A stretch of 54,660 nucleotides of DNA from Planctomycetota bacterium (GTDB lineage: Bacteria; Planctomycetota; UBA1135; GCA-002686595), in NCBI GenBank assembly GCA_028278425.1, contig JANQEJ010000016.1, forward strand, positions 1 through 54,660, written 5' to 3'. The first letter of the stretch is position 1; the number at the start of each line of letters is the position of its first letter. The notes under the pieces are model-generated. The model was not told the origin of the DNA, did no database searches, and worked only from the letters and a program-made list of their open reading frames with translations. Below, piece by piece: positions 38,021 to 46,353 of this stretch. The translations under genes and the position numbers were made by a program.

Positions 38021-40027
38021 CTAGGGCAGCGAGAGCGGCACGCGAATCGGGTGCGTGACGTCGAGCGCCATCGTTCCGGGGTCGTACAGCCCGAGAGCTA
38101 AGAACAGGTCGGTGCCGATACAGGCCAGATTCGTCGGCAGGCTCGGCTGGAGCGCCGTCATCGGCGGGTCGGGCACGATCCCGGTGATCAGGTTGCCGGA
38201 TTGAAGCAGGTAGTTGTAGAGGCAGTCCTGCACGAGCGGCACGTCGACGCCCAGGAGCTTCGGCGGCACGGCCGGCCACATGCCCGTCGCGGAGCCGAGC
38301 ACTGCCCAGGTGCGCCCGACGAACTCCTGGCGCGTGCTGAGGTGCAGATCGACGGGCACGTTGTCGCCCGTCTCGTCGACCTGGTCGCAGTTCTGCGCGA
38401 CGAGGGGCAGGCCCCACCAGATCCGGTTGAAGGGCATCTCGCTCGGGCCGAAGTTGGCGAAGTTGGCGTCGAACCACTCCGGTCGGTCGTCGACGGCGGT
38501 GCCGGGGCCCGGGCCGGGATTGAGGTTGAGATGGTGGAATTCGCCGTAGCCCGTCCCGTCGTTGGCGACGCCGAGCATCTCGACGCAGCGGTCGAAGCGG
38601 ACGTCCCCCTTGCCCTGGCTGCGGTTGAAGAAGAGGAAGTCGAAGGTCTCCGGCAGGAGGTGGAGCTCGCCCAGGGTGTCGAACGCGTCGCCGACGTCGT
38701 TGCGGTTCGAGAGCGCGACGTCGGGCAGTCCGTCGCCGTTCACGTCCGCGACGTCGACGTCGGTGTTGTGGTTGATGTACACGCCCGGCATCGTCCACAC
38801 GTAGACGCATCCGGGACCCGCGGCAGGGAGGGGATTGCCGGGGCCGGTCAGGAACGCGTCCATGGTGATGCTCTGGCCCTGGAAGGTCGGCGTCAGCGCC
38901 GGAAACACGAACGCGGGCTCTCCGTCGTTGAAGGGGAGCACGCCGGCGTCGTCCTCGCTGCCGAAGTATCCCGCGCCGTTGTTGAGATAGGCCGCGCTCC
39001 TGCTCTGCAGATTGGCGGTGACGAGGTCGAGGTCGCCGTCGAGGTCCAGGTCGGCGAGGTCGGAGCCGAAGACCGACGCCGTTCCGGGAAGCTCGCCGAA
39101 GGTTCCGAAGTGCCCGCAGAGGAGCTGCCAGCCGATGCTCTGCAGCGCGGGCCACTGGAGATCGGGCTGGTTCGGCGCGAGCGCGAAGGGATCGTCCGGA
39201 TCGAAGCCCGGGTCGTTCTTCCGGCTGAAGTAGATGCGCGTGATGAAGCCGTTCATCCGCGCCGCCACCATGTCCTCGTCGCCGTCGCCGTCGCCGTCGA
39301 CGTCGGCGAAGGTCATGCTGCGGTAGTTGCCCTGGTTGCCCTGGTCGAAGTACGTCTTGACCCAGGTGAAGCCGCCCAGGCCGTCGCCGCGAAGGAAGTG
39401 GATGCCGTAGTTGCCCGCCTCGATGACGTCGAGGTTCCCGTCGCCGTCGACGTCGCGGATCAGGATGCTGAAGGTCTCGCCGAGACAGCTCGCGTCGGCG
39501 TCGGCGTCGGGGTTGGGCAGCGACGTCGGCGGCACGGTGAACCAGTCGTCGTTCGCGTCCGGCGCGCCGGCGTTCAGGAACACCTTGTCGCGGTCGCCGT
39601 TGGTCACGTCCTGGCAGTCGAGCCGCCTTCCCACGACCACGTCGGGATACGGGTCGGCGTTCAACAGCCCCACGTACACGTCGTAGCAGTCCCGCACGTC
39701 CGCCAGCGGGAAGATCTCGGTGTGCTTCACCCAACCGGGGACGGTCGAGTCCAGGTAGTGAACGCGCACGCCCCAGCCCGAGTTGCCTCCGAGCAGCACG
39801 TCGTCGTCGCCGTCCTGATCGAAGTCGGTCACCCGCACGACGAGGGCGGCGGAGTGGAGGAGCTCGATCGGCTCCCCCGCGGCTCCCCAACCGTTCCCGT
39901 CGTCGGGTCCCAGGTCGTCGACCGCGATCTCCCAGTCCGCCGCCACGAAGCTCTGGGCTTCGACGCCGCCCGCCGCGGCGAGCAACGTCACCGCGAGCGT
40001 CTCCACCGTCCGCGTGATCCGCAACAT
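38021..40027 (-). CDS. Secreted FG-GAP/VCBS repeat protein
   Basis: A 668-residue protein with a signal peptide (VETLAVTLLAAAGGVEAQ). It contains repeated calcium-type loops of FG-GAP/VCBS propellers: VTDFDQDGDDDVLLGG, IRDVDGDGNLDVIEAG, FADVDGDGDGDEDMVAAR, LADLDLDGDLDLVTAN, VADVNGDGLPDVALSN. These blades usually bind calcium and mediate adhesion or recognition. The last 130 residues form a beta-rich tail (LFLALGLYDPGTMALDV). I chose ATG 40027 because a perfect AAGGAGG lies five bases upstream of it; an in-frame TTG at 40042 would lie on the far side of that site. It converges on the PEP synthase-like gene, with only 9 bases between stops. Confidence 0.85.
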   Translation of the reverse strand: MLRITRTVETLAVTLLAAAGGVEAQSFVAADWEIAVDDLGPDDGNGWGAAGEPIELLHSAALVVRVTDFDQDGDDDVLLGGNSGWGVRVHYLDSTVPGWVKHTEIFPLADVRDCYDVYVGLLNADPYPDVVVGRRLDCQDVTNGDRDKVFLNAGAPDANDDWFTVPPTSLPNPDADADASCLGETFSILIRDVDGDGNLDVIEAGNYGIHFLRGDGLGGFTWVKTYFDQGNQGNYRSMTFADVDGDGDGDEDMVAARMNGFITRIYFSRKNDPGFDPDDPFALAPNQPDLQWPALQSIGWQLLCGHFGTFGELPGTASVFGSDLADLDLDGDLDLVTANLQSRSAAYLNNGAGYFGSEDDAGVLPFNDGEPAFVFPALTPTFQGQSITMDAFLTGPGNPLPAAGPGCVYVWTMPGVYINHNTDVDVADVNGDGLPDVALSNRNDVGDAFDTLGELHLLPETFDFLFFNRSQGKGDVRFDRCVEMLGVANDGTGYGEFHHLNLNPGPGPGTAVDDRPEWFDANFANFGPSEMPFNRIWWGLPLVAQNCDQVDETGDNVPVDLHLSTRQEFVGRTWAVLGSATGMWPAVPPKLLGVDVPLVQDCLYNYLLQSGNLITGIVPDPPMTALQPSLPTNLACIGTDLFLALGLYDPGTMALDVTHPIRVPLSLP

Positions 40028-40210
40028 CACTTCCTCCTTCAAGAGAGTCGAAAGAGCTCGTCGGGGAGACGCGACGAGTATAGGACGAGCGCCCGTTGCG
40101 CAGGGTTAGCGCGGGAATCCCCGCAACGGAGGCTTCCCGCGTATGGGACTGCGTGAACCGCGGACGAATTGCGCACCCGGTTGCGGAACGCGGGCTAGAC
40201 TGGCCCCCGA

Positions 40211-40234
40211 TCCGGAAACGCGTTGTTTTCCGGA
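40211..40234 (+). promoter_or_regulatory. Hairpin in the leader of the small secreted protein gene
   Basis: TCCGGAAA (40211-40218) pairs with TTTCCGGA (40227-40234), 8 perfect pairs around an 8-base loop, 38 bases before the ATG at 40273. It lies in the 245-base region between two divergent genes, which should also hold their promoters; I cannot pick out -35/-10 boxes with confidence. Possible roles are a stabilising 5' structure or an attenuator. Confidence 0.4.
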
Positions 40235-40272
40235 CGCCCCCCCAATTGAACTTGCAACCAAGGGAGCCTCCC

Positions 40273-40755
40273 ATGCGCAGGAATCCATTCCGCAGACTCG
40301 GTACGTTCGCATTCGTGCTTTTGGCGCTCGGTCTCACCGCGGCGGCCGCCGTTTCGACGGTCGGCGGCGTGACGTTCGGCGACTGGAATCTGCCGTCCGG
40401 CGGCAGCAACGGATTCGCCACCGGCGTCCTCAACGACTCCGGCGGCAACACCGTTTTCAAGATGAAGGCCGAGCTGAAGGAAACCGTCTCGCCGAGCTTC
40501 GCCGTGCGCGTCGGCACCATCAAGGGCGAGCTCGACGACGGCGACCCCGCTCTCTTCCCGCTCTTCACGGTCAGCGGGAACTGGACCTCCAACCTCGCCG
40601 GCCAGGGCACCTTCCAGGCCTCGATCAACAAACAGGTCTCGCCGCTCGGCCCGGTCGTCCAGATCGGCAAGATGGCGGGCAAGTTCTCGGATCCGCCCTC
40701 CAAGATCGGCGACCCGGTCGGCAAGTACAAAGGGGAGTGGAAGGCGCAGCTCTGA
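40273..40755 (+). CDS. Small secreted protein of unknown function
   Basis: A 160-residue protein with a signal peptide (LGTFAFVLLALGLTAAAA). The mature part is one beta-rich domain with Gly- and Lys-rich strands (GVTFGDWNLPSGGSNGFATG, FKMKAELKE, KIGDPVGKYKGEWKAQL). No family is recognised. GGGAG lies about 8 bases before the ATG. A long 5' leader with a hairpin and a very strong terminator at 40775-40819 suggest a well-expressed single-gene transcript. Confidence 0.65.
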   Translation: MRRNPFRRLGTFAFVLLALGLTAAAAVSTVGGVTFGDWNLPSGGSNGFATGVLNDSGGNTVFKMKAELKETVSPSFAVRVGTIKGELDDGDPALFPLFTVSGNWTSNLAGQGTFQASINKQVSPLGPVVQIGKMAGKFSDPPSKIGDPVGKYKGEWKAQL

Positions 40756-40774
40756 CGTCTTCGCCCACGGAGAC

Positions 40775-40819
40775 ACGGGCCGGGGCCGGCGCGCGACGCG
40801 TTCCCCGGCCCGTCCTTTT
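40775..40819 (+). terminator. Strong intrinsic terminator
   Basis: ACGGGCCGGGG (40775-40785) pairs perfectly with CCCCGGCCCGT (40803-40813), an 11-base GC-rich stem, followed by CCTTTT. It lies 20 bases after the stop of the small secreted protein. It is the clearest intrinsic terminator in the window and also faces the end of the convergent sulfatase-like gene. Confidence 0.85.
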
Positions 40820-40834
40820 GGTCGTGAGACGACG

Positions 40835-42183
40835 CTAGAAGTAACCGAGCGCCTCGAGCTCCTTCCGCGCTTCCTCCGACATCTCCAGGCTCTCCACGAC
40901 GTCGCGCTCGTTCTTCATGAACGCGTCCAGATCGCGCCAGAGGCGCTCGACGAGCTCCGGCTCGCGTTCCACGATGTTCTCGAGCTCGCCGGGGTCCGCC
41001 TCGAGGTCGAAGAGCTCGCGCGCGTCGGTGTCCTTGTCCCACGTCAGCTTGTAGCGCCCCATCCGGATCGAGCGCCGCTGGTTGCCGCGCTTCTGGCTGA
41101 ACCACATGTCCGCCTCGCCGAAGATGCGCCGGTCGCGCGGAACGCCTTCGCCCGTCATCCAGAAGGGCGCCAGGTCGACGCCCTCCAGGCCCTCGGGCAC
41201 CGGCACCCGCAGGCGTCCGAGGATCGTCGGCATGAGGTCGACCAGCGACGCGGGACCCTGAAGGCGCTCGCCGCGCGGCGTACCCGGGCCGACGAGGATC
41301 AGCGGGACGTGCACGAGCTCCTGGAGCAGCGTGCGGCCGTGCATGACTTGTCCGTGCTCGAGGAACTCCTCGCCGTGGTCCGAGGTGAGGACGACGAGCG
41401 TGTCCGTCCGACGCCGCTCTCCTCCAGGAACTCGAAGAGCCGCGCCAGGGTCTCGTCGAGCTGGCGGATCTCCGCGTCGTAGAGCGCGTTCAGCCGGCGC
41501 GCGTCGTCGTCGCCCCAGGCGGGGAGCTTCTCGTTGCGATAGGCCTTGAGCTGCTTCGTCGATCCGTCGACCGGCCCGTCGTACTCGGTCGCGTAGAGCT
41601 TCTCGTACTCCGGTAGCGGCACGTAGTCGCTGTGCGTGTCGTACACGTGAAGGAACAGGAAGAAGGGCGCCTCGCGCGGCTCGCTCATCCACGCCGTCGC
41701 CTTGTCCACGAGCTCCGCGGCGTCGCCGTGGGGTTCCACGGTGGGCCTCAGGATCTCGTACTCGTCGAAACCGCGCTCGAAGCCGATGCGGCCGAGAAGG
41801 ACGCCCGTGTTGACGAAGGCGCGCGTCGCGAAGCCGCGCTCCTTCAGGAGCTCGGCGAGCATGACCACGCCGTCCGCGACCTCTTTGTTGAAGCCGTCGA
41901 CGCCGTGGGAGCGCGCGTAGAGGCCGGTCAACATCGACATGTGCGCGGGAGACGTCCAGCTCGCCGGGGACGAAGCGTCCTCGACGACGAGGCCGTCCCG
42001 CGCCCAACGGTCGATGTGGGGCGTCGTGTCGCGCTCGTAGCCGTAGCAGCCCAGGCGGTCGGCCCGCAGCGTGTCGAGCGACACCAGCAGAACGTTGCGG
42101 GCGTAGGCGGGGCGGTCCTCGCCACCGCAGGAGGCGGCCGCGGCGAGGAGCACCGGGCCGAGTCGTCGAAGTGTGGGTCTCAT
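40835..42183 (-). pseudogene. Sulfatase-like hydrolase lipoprotein interrupted by a frameshift
   Basis: Two overlapping frames together encode one complete alkaline-phosphatase-fold hydrolase of about 450 residues. The first part, from ATG 42183, has a lipobox (LLAAAASC), LLVSLDTLRADRLGCYG, and TSPAHMSMLTG at the nucleophile site. It loses homology after FEFLEESGVG. The matching continuation (TDTLVVLTSDHGEEFLEHG, GRYKLTWDKDTDARELFDLEADPGE) lies in another frame and runs to the stop at 40835. The shift is near 41405-41412, about residue 259, and equals one missing base. No slippery heptamer is visible, so mutation or a sequence error is more likely than programmed shifting. Thr replaces the Cys/Ser that becomes formylglycine in true sulfatases, so phosphoesters or other substrates are possible. 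Confidence 0.8.
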
Positions 42184-42224
42184 CGCTGTCGAAGGGGCCG
42201 CGTAGCCTATAGGATCCCCGTCCC
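42184..42224. promoter_or_regulatory. Short divergent promoter region between two sulfatase-like genes
   Basis: Only 41 bases separate the start codons of two divergent genes. The palindrome CCTATAGG lies in it, offering a TATAGG-like -10 box on either strand. Both promoters would have to extend into the coding regions. Tight spacing suggests joint control. Confidence 0.35.
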
Positions 42225-43946
42225 GTGCGACGCCTCCTGCTCCTCATTCCGCTCGCCTTCGCCTCGTGCGGAGGCGGCGATCCGCCGGCGCGGTCGGTCA
42301 TGCTGATCACGCTCGACACGACGCGCGCGGACGCGGTGAGCTGCTACGGCGCGCCCGACGGCGTCACGCCCAACCTCGACGCCCTCGCGGCGGAGGGGAT
42401 CCTCTACACGGAGGCGCGCACGGTCGCCCCGATCACGATGCCGTCGCACGCGTCGATGCTGACCGGGCTGTACCCACCGCGGCACACGGTGCGCGCGAAC
42501 AGCCTGAACGCGCTGCCCGCCTCGGCGCGGACGTTGGCGGAGGACGCGCGCGCGGCGGGGCTCGAAACCGCGGCCTTCGTCGCGTCGATCGTGCTCGCGG
42601 ACGGTTTCGGCCTCGCCCAGGGGTTCGACGTGTACAAGCAGCCGGATCCGCCGCCTGCCGGCGTGGTGGCGCCCGGCCAACTCCGCCGCCGAGGAGCGGA
42701 TTGGGTCGCGGACGACGCGATCGTCTGGCTGCGCAAACGCGACAACACGCGGCCCTTCTTCGCCTGGCTGCACTTCTACGATCCGCACGTTCCCTACAAC
42801 GAGGCGAACCCGTTCCGCTCGAAGACCGGCGGGGACGGTTACCTCGCCGAGGTCGCCTCGATGGACCACGCGATCGGCCGCGTGTTCGACCAGTTGAAGA
42901 AGGCGGAGCTGTGGGACGACACGATGATCGTCGTCGTCGCGGACCACGGCGAGGGGCTGGGCGAGCACGAGGAGGCCACGCACACGACGCTCGTCTACGA
43001 GTCGACGATGCGCGTGCCGTTCATCGTTCGCTATCCCACGGGGGAGCGCGCGGGCGAGCGCTCGAACGAGATCGTCAGCGTCGTCGACGTCTACCCGACG
43101 GTGATCGACGGCCTCGGCCTCTCCGGAAACGCCGACGTCGACGGGGTGAGCTTGCTAGGCGCGCGCGCGCCGGACGACCGCGGCGTCTACATGGAGAGCT
43201 ATTACGGCTTCTACTCCTTCGGCTGGAGCCCGCTGGCCGCCTGGGCGGACCGCGAGGGGAAGTACATCCACAGCTCCGCGCCGGAGTTCTACGACGTCGC
43301 CGCGGACCCCGGCGAGCTTCAGAACGTGATCGAAGGCCGCGCGCTCGACCGCTACCGCGACGGCATCGAGGGCGTCTTCCGCCGCAGCGTTCTAGAGCGC
43401 GACGAGGGCGACATGGTCGCCGCGTCGATGGTCGAGCAGCTCCAGGGCCTGGGCTACACCGGCGCCGGCCCCGGCGAGGATCCGAGCCCGAGCCCGCTGG
43501 TGCCCAGCGACCGGCCCGCGCCGCGCCAGCGCATCGCTGCGTTCAACCGCTTCCTCTCGACGCAGGAGATGGTCGGGGTCGACCCGCAGGGATCCGTGGC
43601 GACCCTCGAGGGCCTCGTGACCGAGAACCCGTACAACCACTCGGCCTGGTTGCAGCTCAGCGCCGCCTACATGGGGCTGGAGCGCTACGAGGAATCGATC
43701 GCGGCGGCGCGCAAGGCCCTGGAGCACGGCCACGACTGGTACGGGCCGCACAACAACATCGGCATCGCGCTGGACCGCCTCGGCCGCACGGAGGAGGCGC
43801 TCGCCGAGCTCAAGCTCGCCGCCGAGCACGCGCCGGGGCTCACGCAGACCGTGAGCCGCATCGTCGCGATCCTCAAGGCGACCGGCCGGGACGAGGAGGC
43901 GAAGCGGTACGACCAGATGCTCTTGGACGCGGCGAAACGCAGGTAG
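42225..43946 (+). CDS. Sulfatase-like hydrolase lipoprotein with C-terminal TPR repeats
   Basis: A 573-residue protein with a lipobox (LIPLAFASC). The alkaline-phosphatase-fold core has metal-site segments VMLITLDTTRADAVSCYG, TMPSHASMLTG (nucleophile Thr in place of Cys/Ser), HFYDPHVPY and VVVADHGEGLGEHEE. Thr at this site is usual in phosphoethanolamine or glycerol-phosphate transferases and in many sulfatase-like proteins of Planctomycetota, so sulphatase activity is not assured. Residues about 460-560 form TPR-type helix pairs (AWLQLSAAYMGLERYEESIAAARKAL, YGPHNNIGIALDRLGRTEEALAELKLA). The start is GTG 42225. It is divergent from the frameshifted relative, so the two may be old duplicates. 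Confidence 0.85.
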   Translation: MRRLLLLIPLAFASCGGGDPPARSVMLITLDTTRADAVSCYGAPDGVTPNLDALAAEGILYTEARTVAPITMPSHASMLTGLYPPRHTVRANSLNALPASARTLAEDARAAGLETAAFVASIVLADGFGLAQGFDVYKQPDPPPAGVVAPGQLRRRGADWVADDAIVWLRKRDNTRPFFAWLHFYDPHVPYNEANPFRSKTGGDGYLAEVASMDHAIGRVFDQLKKAELWDDTMIVVVADHGEGLGEHEEATHTTLVYESTMRVPFIVRYPTGERAGERSNEIVSVVDVYPTVIDGLGLSGNADVDGVSLLGARAPDDRGVYMESYYGFYSFGWSPLAAWADREGKYIHSSAPEFYDVAADPGELQNVIEGRALDRYRDGIEGVFRRSVLERDEGDMVAASMVEQLQGLGYTGAGPGEDPSPSPLVPSDRPAPRQRIAAFNRFLSTQEMVGVDPQGSVATLEGLVTENPYNHSAWLQLSAAYMGLERYEESIAAARKALEHGHDWYGPHNNIGIALDRLGRTEEALAELKLAAEHAPGLTQTVSRIVAILKATGRDEEAKRYDQMLLDAAKRR

Positions 43947-44026
43947 CGCTTCCTGCGTGACCGGCGCCGCGAGGGGGGCTAGGTCCCTCGGTCCCAGGGG
44001 GATCGCTCTTCGAAGAGAGGGTCCCC

Positions 44027-46339
44027 ATGCAGCTCCTGCCCGGCTTCCTCGCCTGCCTGCTCGTTTTCACCCCCGCGGCCGCCCAGACGTCACCGGGCGA
44101 TCCGACCGACGGGCGCCGCATCGTCGCCCTGAGGTCCGACGCGGGTGCCCACTCCCGGACGCTGCGCCGCCTGGCCGCGCTGCGCCGCGCCGGGGACCGC
44201 GACGCGTTCCTGGCCGAGCTCGATGCGCTTCGCGCCGCCCAACGGCCGCGGCAGGACGAGCTCGCCGCCGTCGTCGAGGCCGCCGGCGCGCGGGTCGTCG
44301 AGCGGCTCTGGCTCACCGACGCGCTGCTGATCGAGGACGCGTCGGGCGAGCTGGACGGTCTCCTGGAAGGGCACCCGCTCGTCGAACGGCACCAGCGCAA
44401 CGCTCCGGCCGCTTTCTCCCTGGCCCAGGCGATCGACGCGCAGCACCACGACGCGATCGGTGCGCACGCGATCGGGCTCAAGGGAAGCGGCCTGCACATC
44501 GCCGTGATCGACAGCGGCATCGACCTGGTCATGGGCGGCACCGGACGTCCGCACGCGGCGTTCTTTCCCAACGGCAACCCCTTCAACCAAACCGGCGGAG
44601 GGATCTTCGGGAGCCGGATCCTGTCGGCGGTCGACCTCGTCCTGGCGGACGGCGTGGACGACGCCGAGGACGTCTTCGGCCACGGCACCAACATGGCGTC
44701 GGTTCTGGGCGGCGCGCAGTTCAGCGTGCTGCCCGATCTCGCCGACGGCGTCGCGCCCGACGCCAAGCTGCGCGTCTGGAAGATCGGCAACGACAACTTC
44801 CCCGCCACGACGGCTGGTACGCTCGTCATGGCGCAAGCGCTCAACCAGGCCGCCGCCGATCCCGACATCCGGGTCGCAAACATGAGCACGAGCGGCAGCC
44901 CGAGTCTTTTCGCTGCGCCGAACGCGGCCATCGACAATGCGGTGCTCGCCGGCGTCTTCGTGGCCGTCGCCGGCGGCAACGCCGGCTCCGACCTGTCCAT
45001 CGCGCACGCCTGCTACAACGCGATCGTGGCCGCGGGGGCCTTCGAAGCCACCAAGGCGCCCGTTTCGATTCCGGGCTACGCGATCAGCGCGATCGGCCCG
45101 CTTCCCGACGGGCGCACCTATCCGCACCTCATGGGGCAGGGGGAAGCGGTGACCTGCGCGATGCAGGACACCGAGACGGTGGCCGGCTCGACCGGGGGAA
45201 CCTCGTCCGGGTCCGCGTTCATCGCGGGCGCGGCGCTGCTCGTCACCGAGGCCCGTCCCGAGTCGACTCCGCTGGAGGTCAAGGCCCTGCTGCTGGCCGA
45301 GTCGCTGCCGTCCTCGTATACCCCGGACCCGAGCGCCTCGGGCTACGGCTACCTGCACGTCAAGAACGCGGTGGACGCCGCGCTCGCGGGGCGCGTCGTC
45401 AGCGAGACGATCGGCGACGGGCAGACGAAGCGCTTTCAGGTCGACCTGAACGCGGGGGAGTTCCGCAACTTCGCCCTCGCCTGGAACCGTGAGCTCACGT
45501 CGGCGTCCATCGTGGCGAATCTCGATCTGGAGGTTCGCGACCCCGGCGGCGCCGTGGTGGCCTCCTCGGCGAGCCTGGTCGACAACGTCGAGCACATCCG
45601 GTTTCTGGCGCAGATCGCCGGAACCTACGAGCTCCGCGTGTCCGCGGCGTCCGCCGCGGGCCTTCCGGTCACTTTCGCGCTCGCCGGAGCCTCCGCCCAC
45701 AGCGTGGACGACGGCCTCGGCTGTCCGGGGGGAGCGCCGACGATCACCGGCGTTTCGGCTACCACGGTTCCGTCCATCGCCGCCGGGCCGAACCAGGTCA
45801 CGCTCTCGGGGTGCAACTTCTACGGCGTCCACACCGTCACGCTCGGAGGGATCGACGCGGTGAGTTTCGACGCCGTGGACAACGCCACCCTTACGGTCCA
45901 TCTCCCAAAGGCGCCCGCGCTCGGCCCGTTTCCCCTGGAGGTGACGAACGAGAACGGCTCGGCGGTTCAGACGCTCAACGTCGTCGCGCCGCAGCCGACG
46001 CTGATCCTCCACAACTCGTCCTTCTTCTCGGGCCAGGACGCGGAGTTCACGCTGGGCAGCGTCCCGACGGACGCGCTGGTCCTCCTGGCATCGCTCGACC
46101 CCGCGCCGACGATCGCGCCCGGCATCGTCGACCTCGCCATCGGCGGAGGGGGATCGTCCCTGTATCCGCTGGTGACCGTGGTGATGCCCGCCCCCGGGTG
46201 GCAGGACCTGAGCTTCGGGTTCACCCTCGCCGGCGTGCCGCCCTTCACGCAGTTCTACTTCCAGGCGGTCGTGGTGCCGGCGAGCCCCTCCTTTCCGCTC
46301 GCGACGACGGGCGTTCAGTCCGCGCCCTTCGTCTTCTGA
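44027..46339 (+). CDS. Secreted subtilisin-like serine protease (S8), first of a tandem pair
   Basis: A 770-residue protein with a signal peptide (GFLACLLVFTPAAAQ), a likely propeptide at about 25-130, then the S8 domain. The catalytic triad is visible: D162 (IAVIDSGIDL), H219 (GHGTNMASVLGG) and S393 (GGTSSGSAFIAGAAL), with AVAGGNAGSD supplying the oxyanion Asn. Residues about 460-565 are a pre-peptidase C-terminal-like beta-sandwich (NLDLEVRDPGGAVVASSAS), about 570-650 an IPT/TIG domain (PTITGVSATTVPS, VTLSGCNFYGVHTVTLGG) and the last 110 a beta-domain ending SAPFVF. The ATG at 44027 follows GAGAGGG. The paralogue begins 14 bases after its stop and has exactly the same length. Confidence 0.9.
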   Translation: MQLLPGFLACLLVFTPAAAQTSPGDPTDGRRIVALRSDAGAHSRTLRRLAALRRAGDRDAFLAELDALRAAQRPRQDELAAVVEAAGARVVERLWLTDALLIEDASGELDGLLEGHPLVERHQRNAPAAFSLAQAIDAQHHDAIGAHAIGLKGSGLHIAVIDSGIDLVMGGTGRPHAAFFPNGNPFNQTGGGIFGSRILSAVDLVLADGVDDAEDVFGHGTNMASVLGGAQFSVLPDLADGVAPDAKLRVWKIGNDNFPATTAGTLVMAQALNQAAADPDIRVANMSTSGSPSLFAAPNAAIDNAVLAGVFVAVAGGNAGSDLSIAHACYNAIVAAGAFEATKAPVSIPGYAISAIGPLPDGRTYPHLMGQGEAVTCAMQDTETVAGSTGGTSSGSAFIAGAALLVTEARPESTPLEVKALLLAESLPSSYTPDPSASGYGYLHVKNAVDAALAGRVVSETIGDGQTKRFQVDLNAGEFRNFALAWNRELTSASIVANLDLEVRDPGGAVVASSASLVDNVEHIRFLAQIAGTYELRVSAASAAGLPVTFALAGASAHSVDDGLGCPGGAPTITGVSATTVPSIAAGPNQVTLSGCNFYGVHTVTLGGIDAVSFDAVDNATLTVHLPKAPALGPFPLEVTNENGSAVQTLNVVAPQPTLILHNSSFFSGQDAEFTLGSVPTDALVLLASLDPAPTIAPGIVDLAIGGGGSSLYPLVTVVMPAPGWQDLSFGFTLAGVPPFTQFYFQAVVVPASPSFPLATTGVQSAPFVF

Positions 46340-46353
46340 CCAAGGAACCGCAG

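Noticed and set aside
40835..42183. Programmed ribosomal frameshift in the sulfatase-like gene
   Set aside because: No slippery heptamer is visible around 41405-41412.
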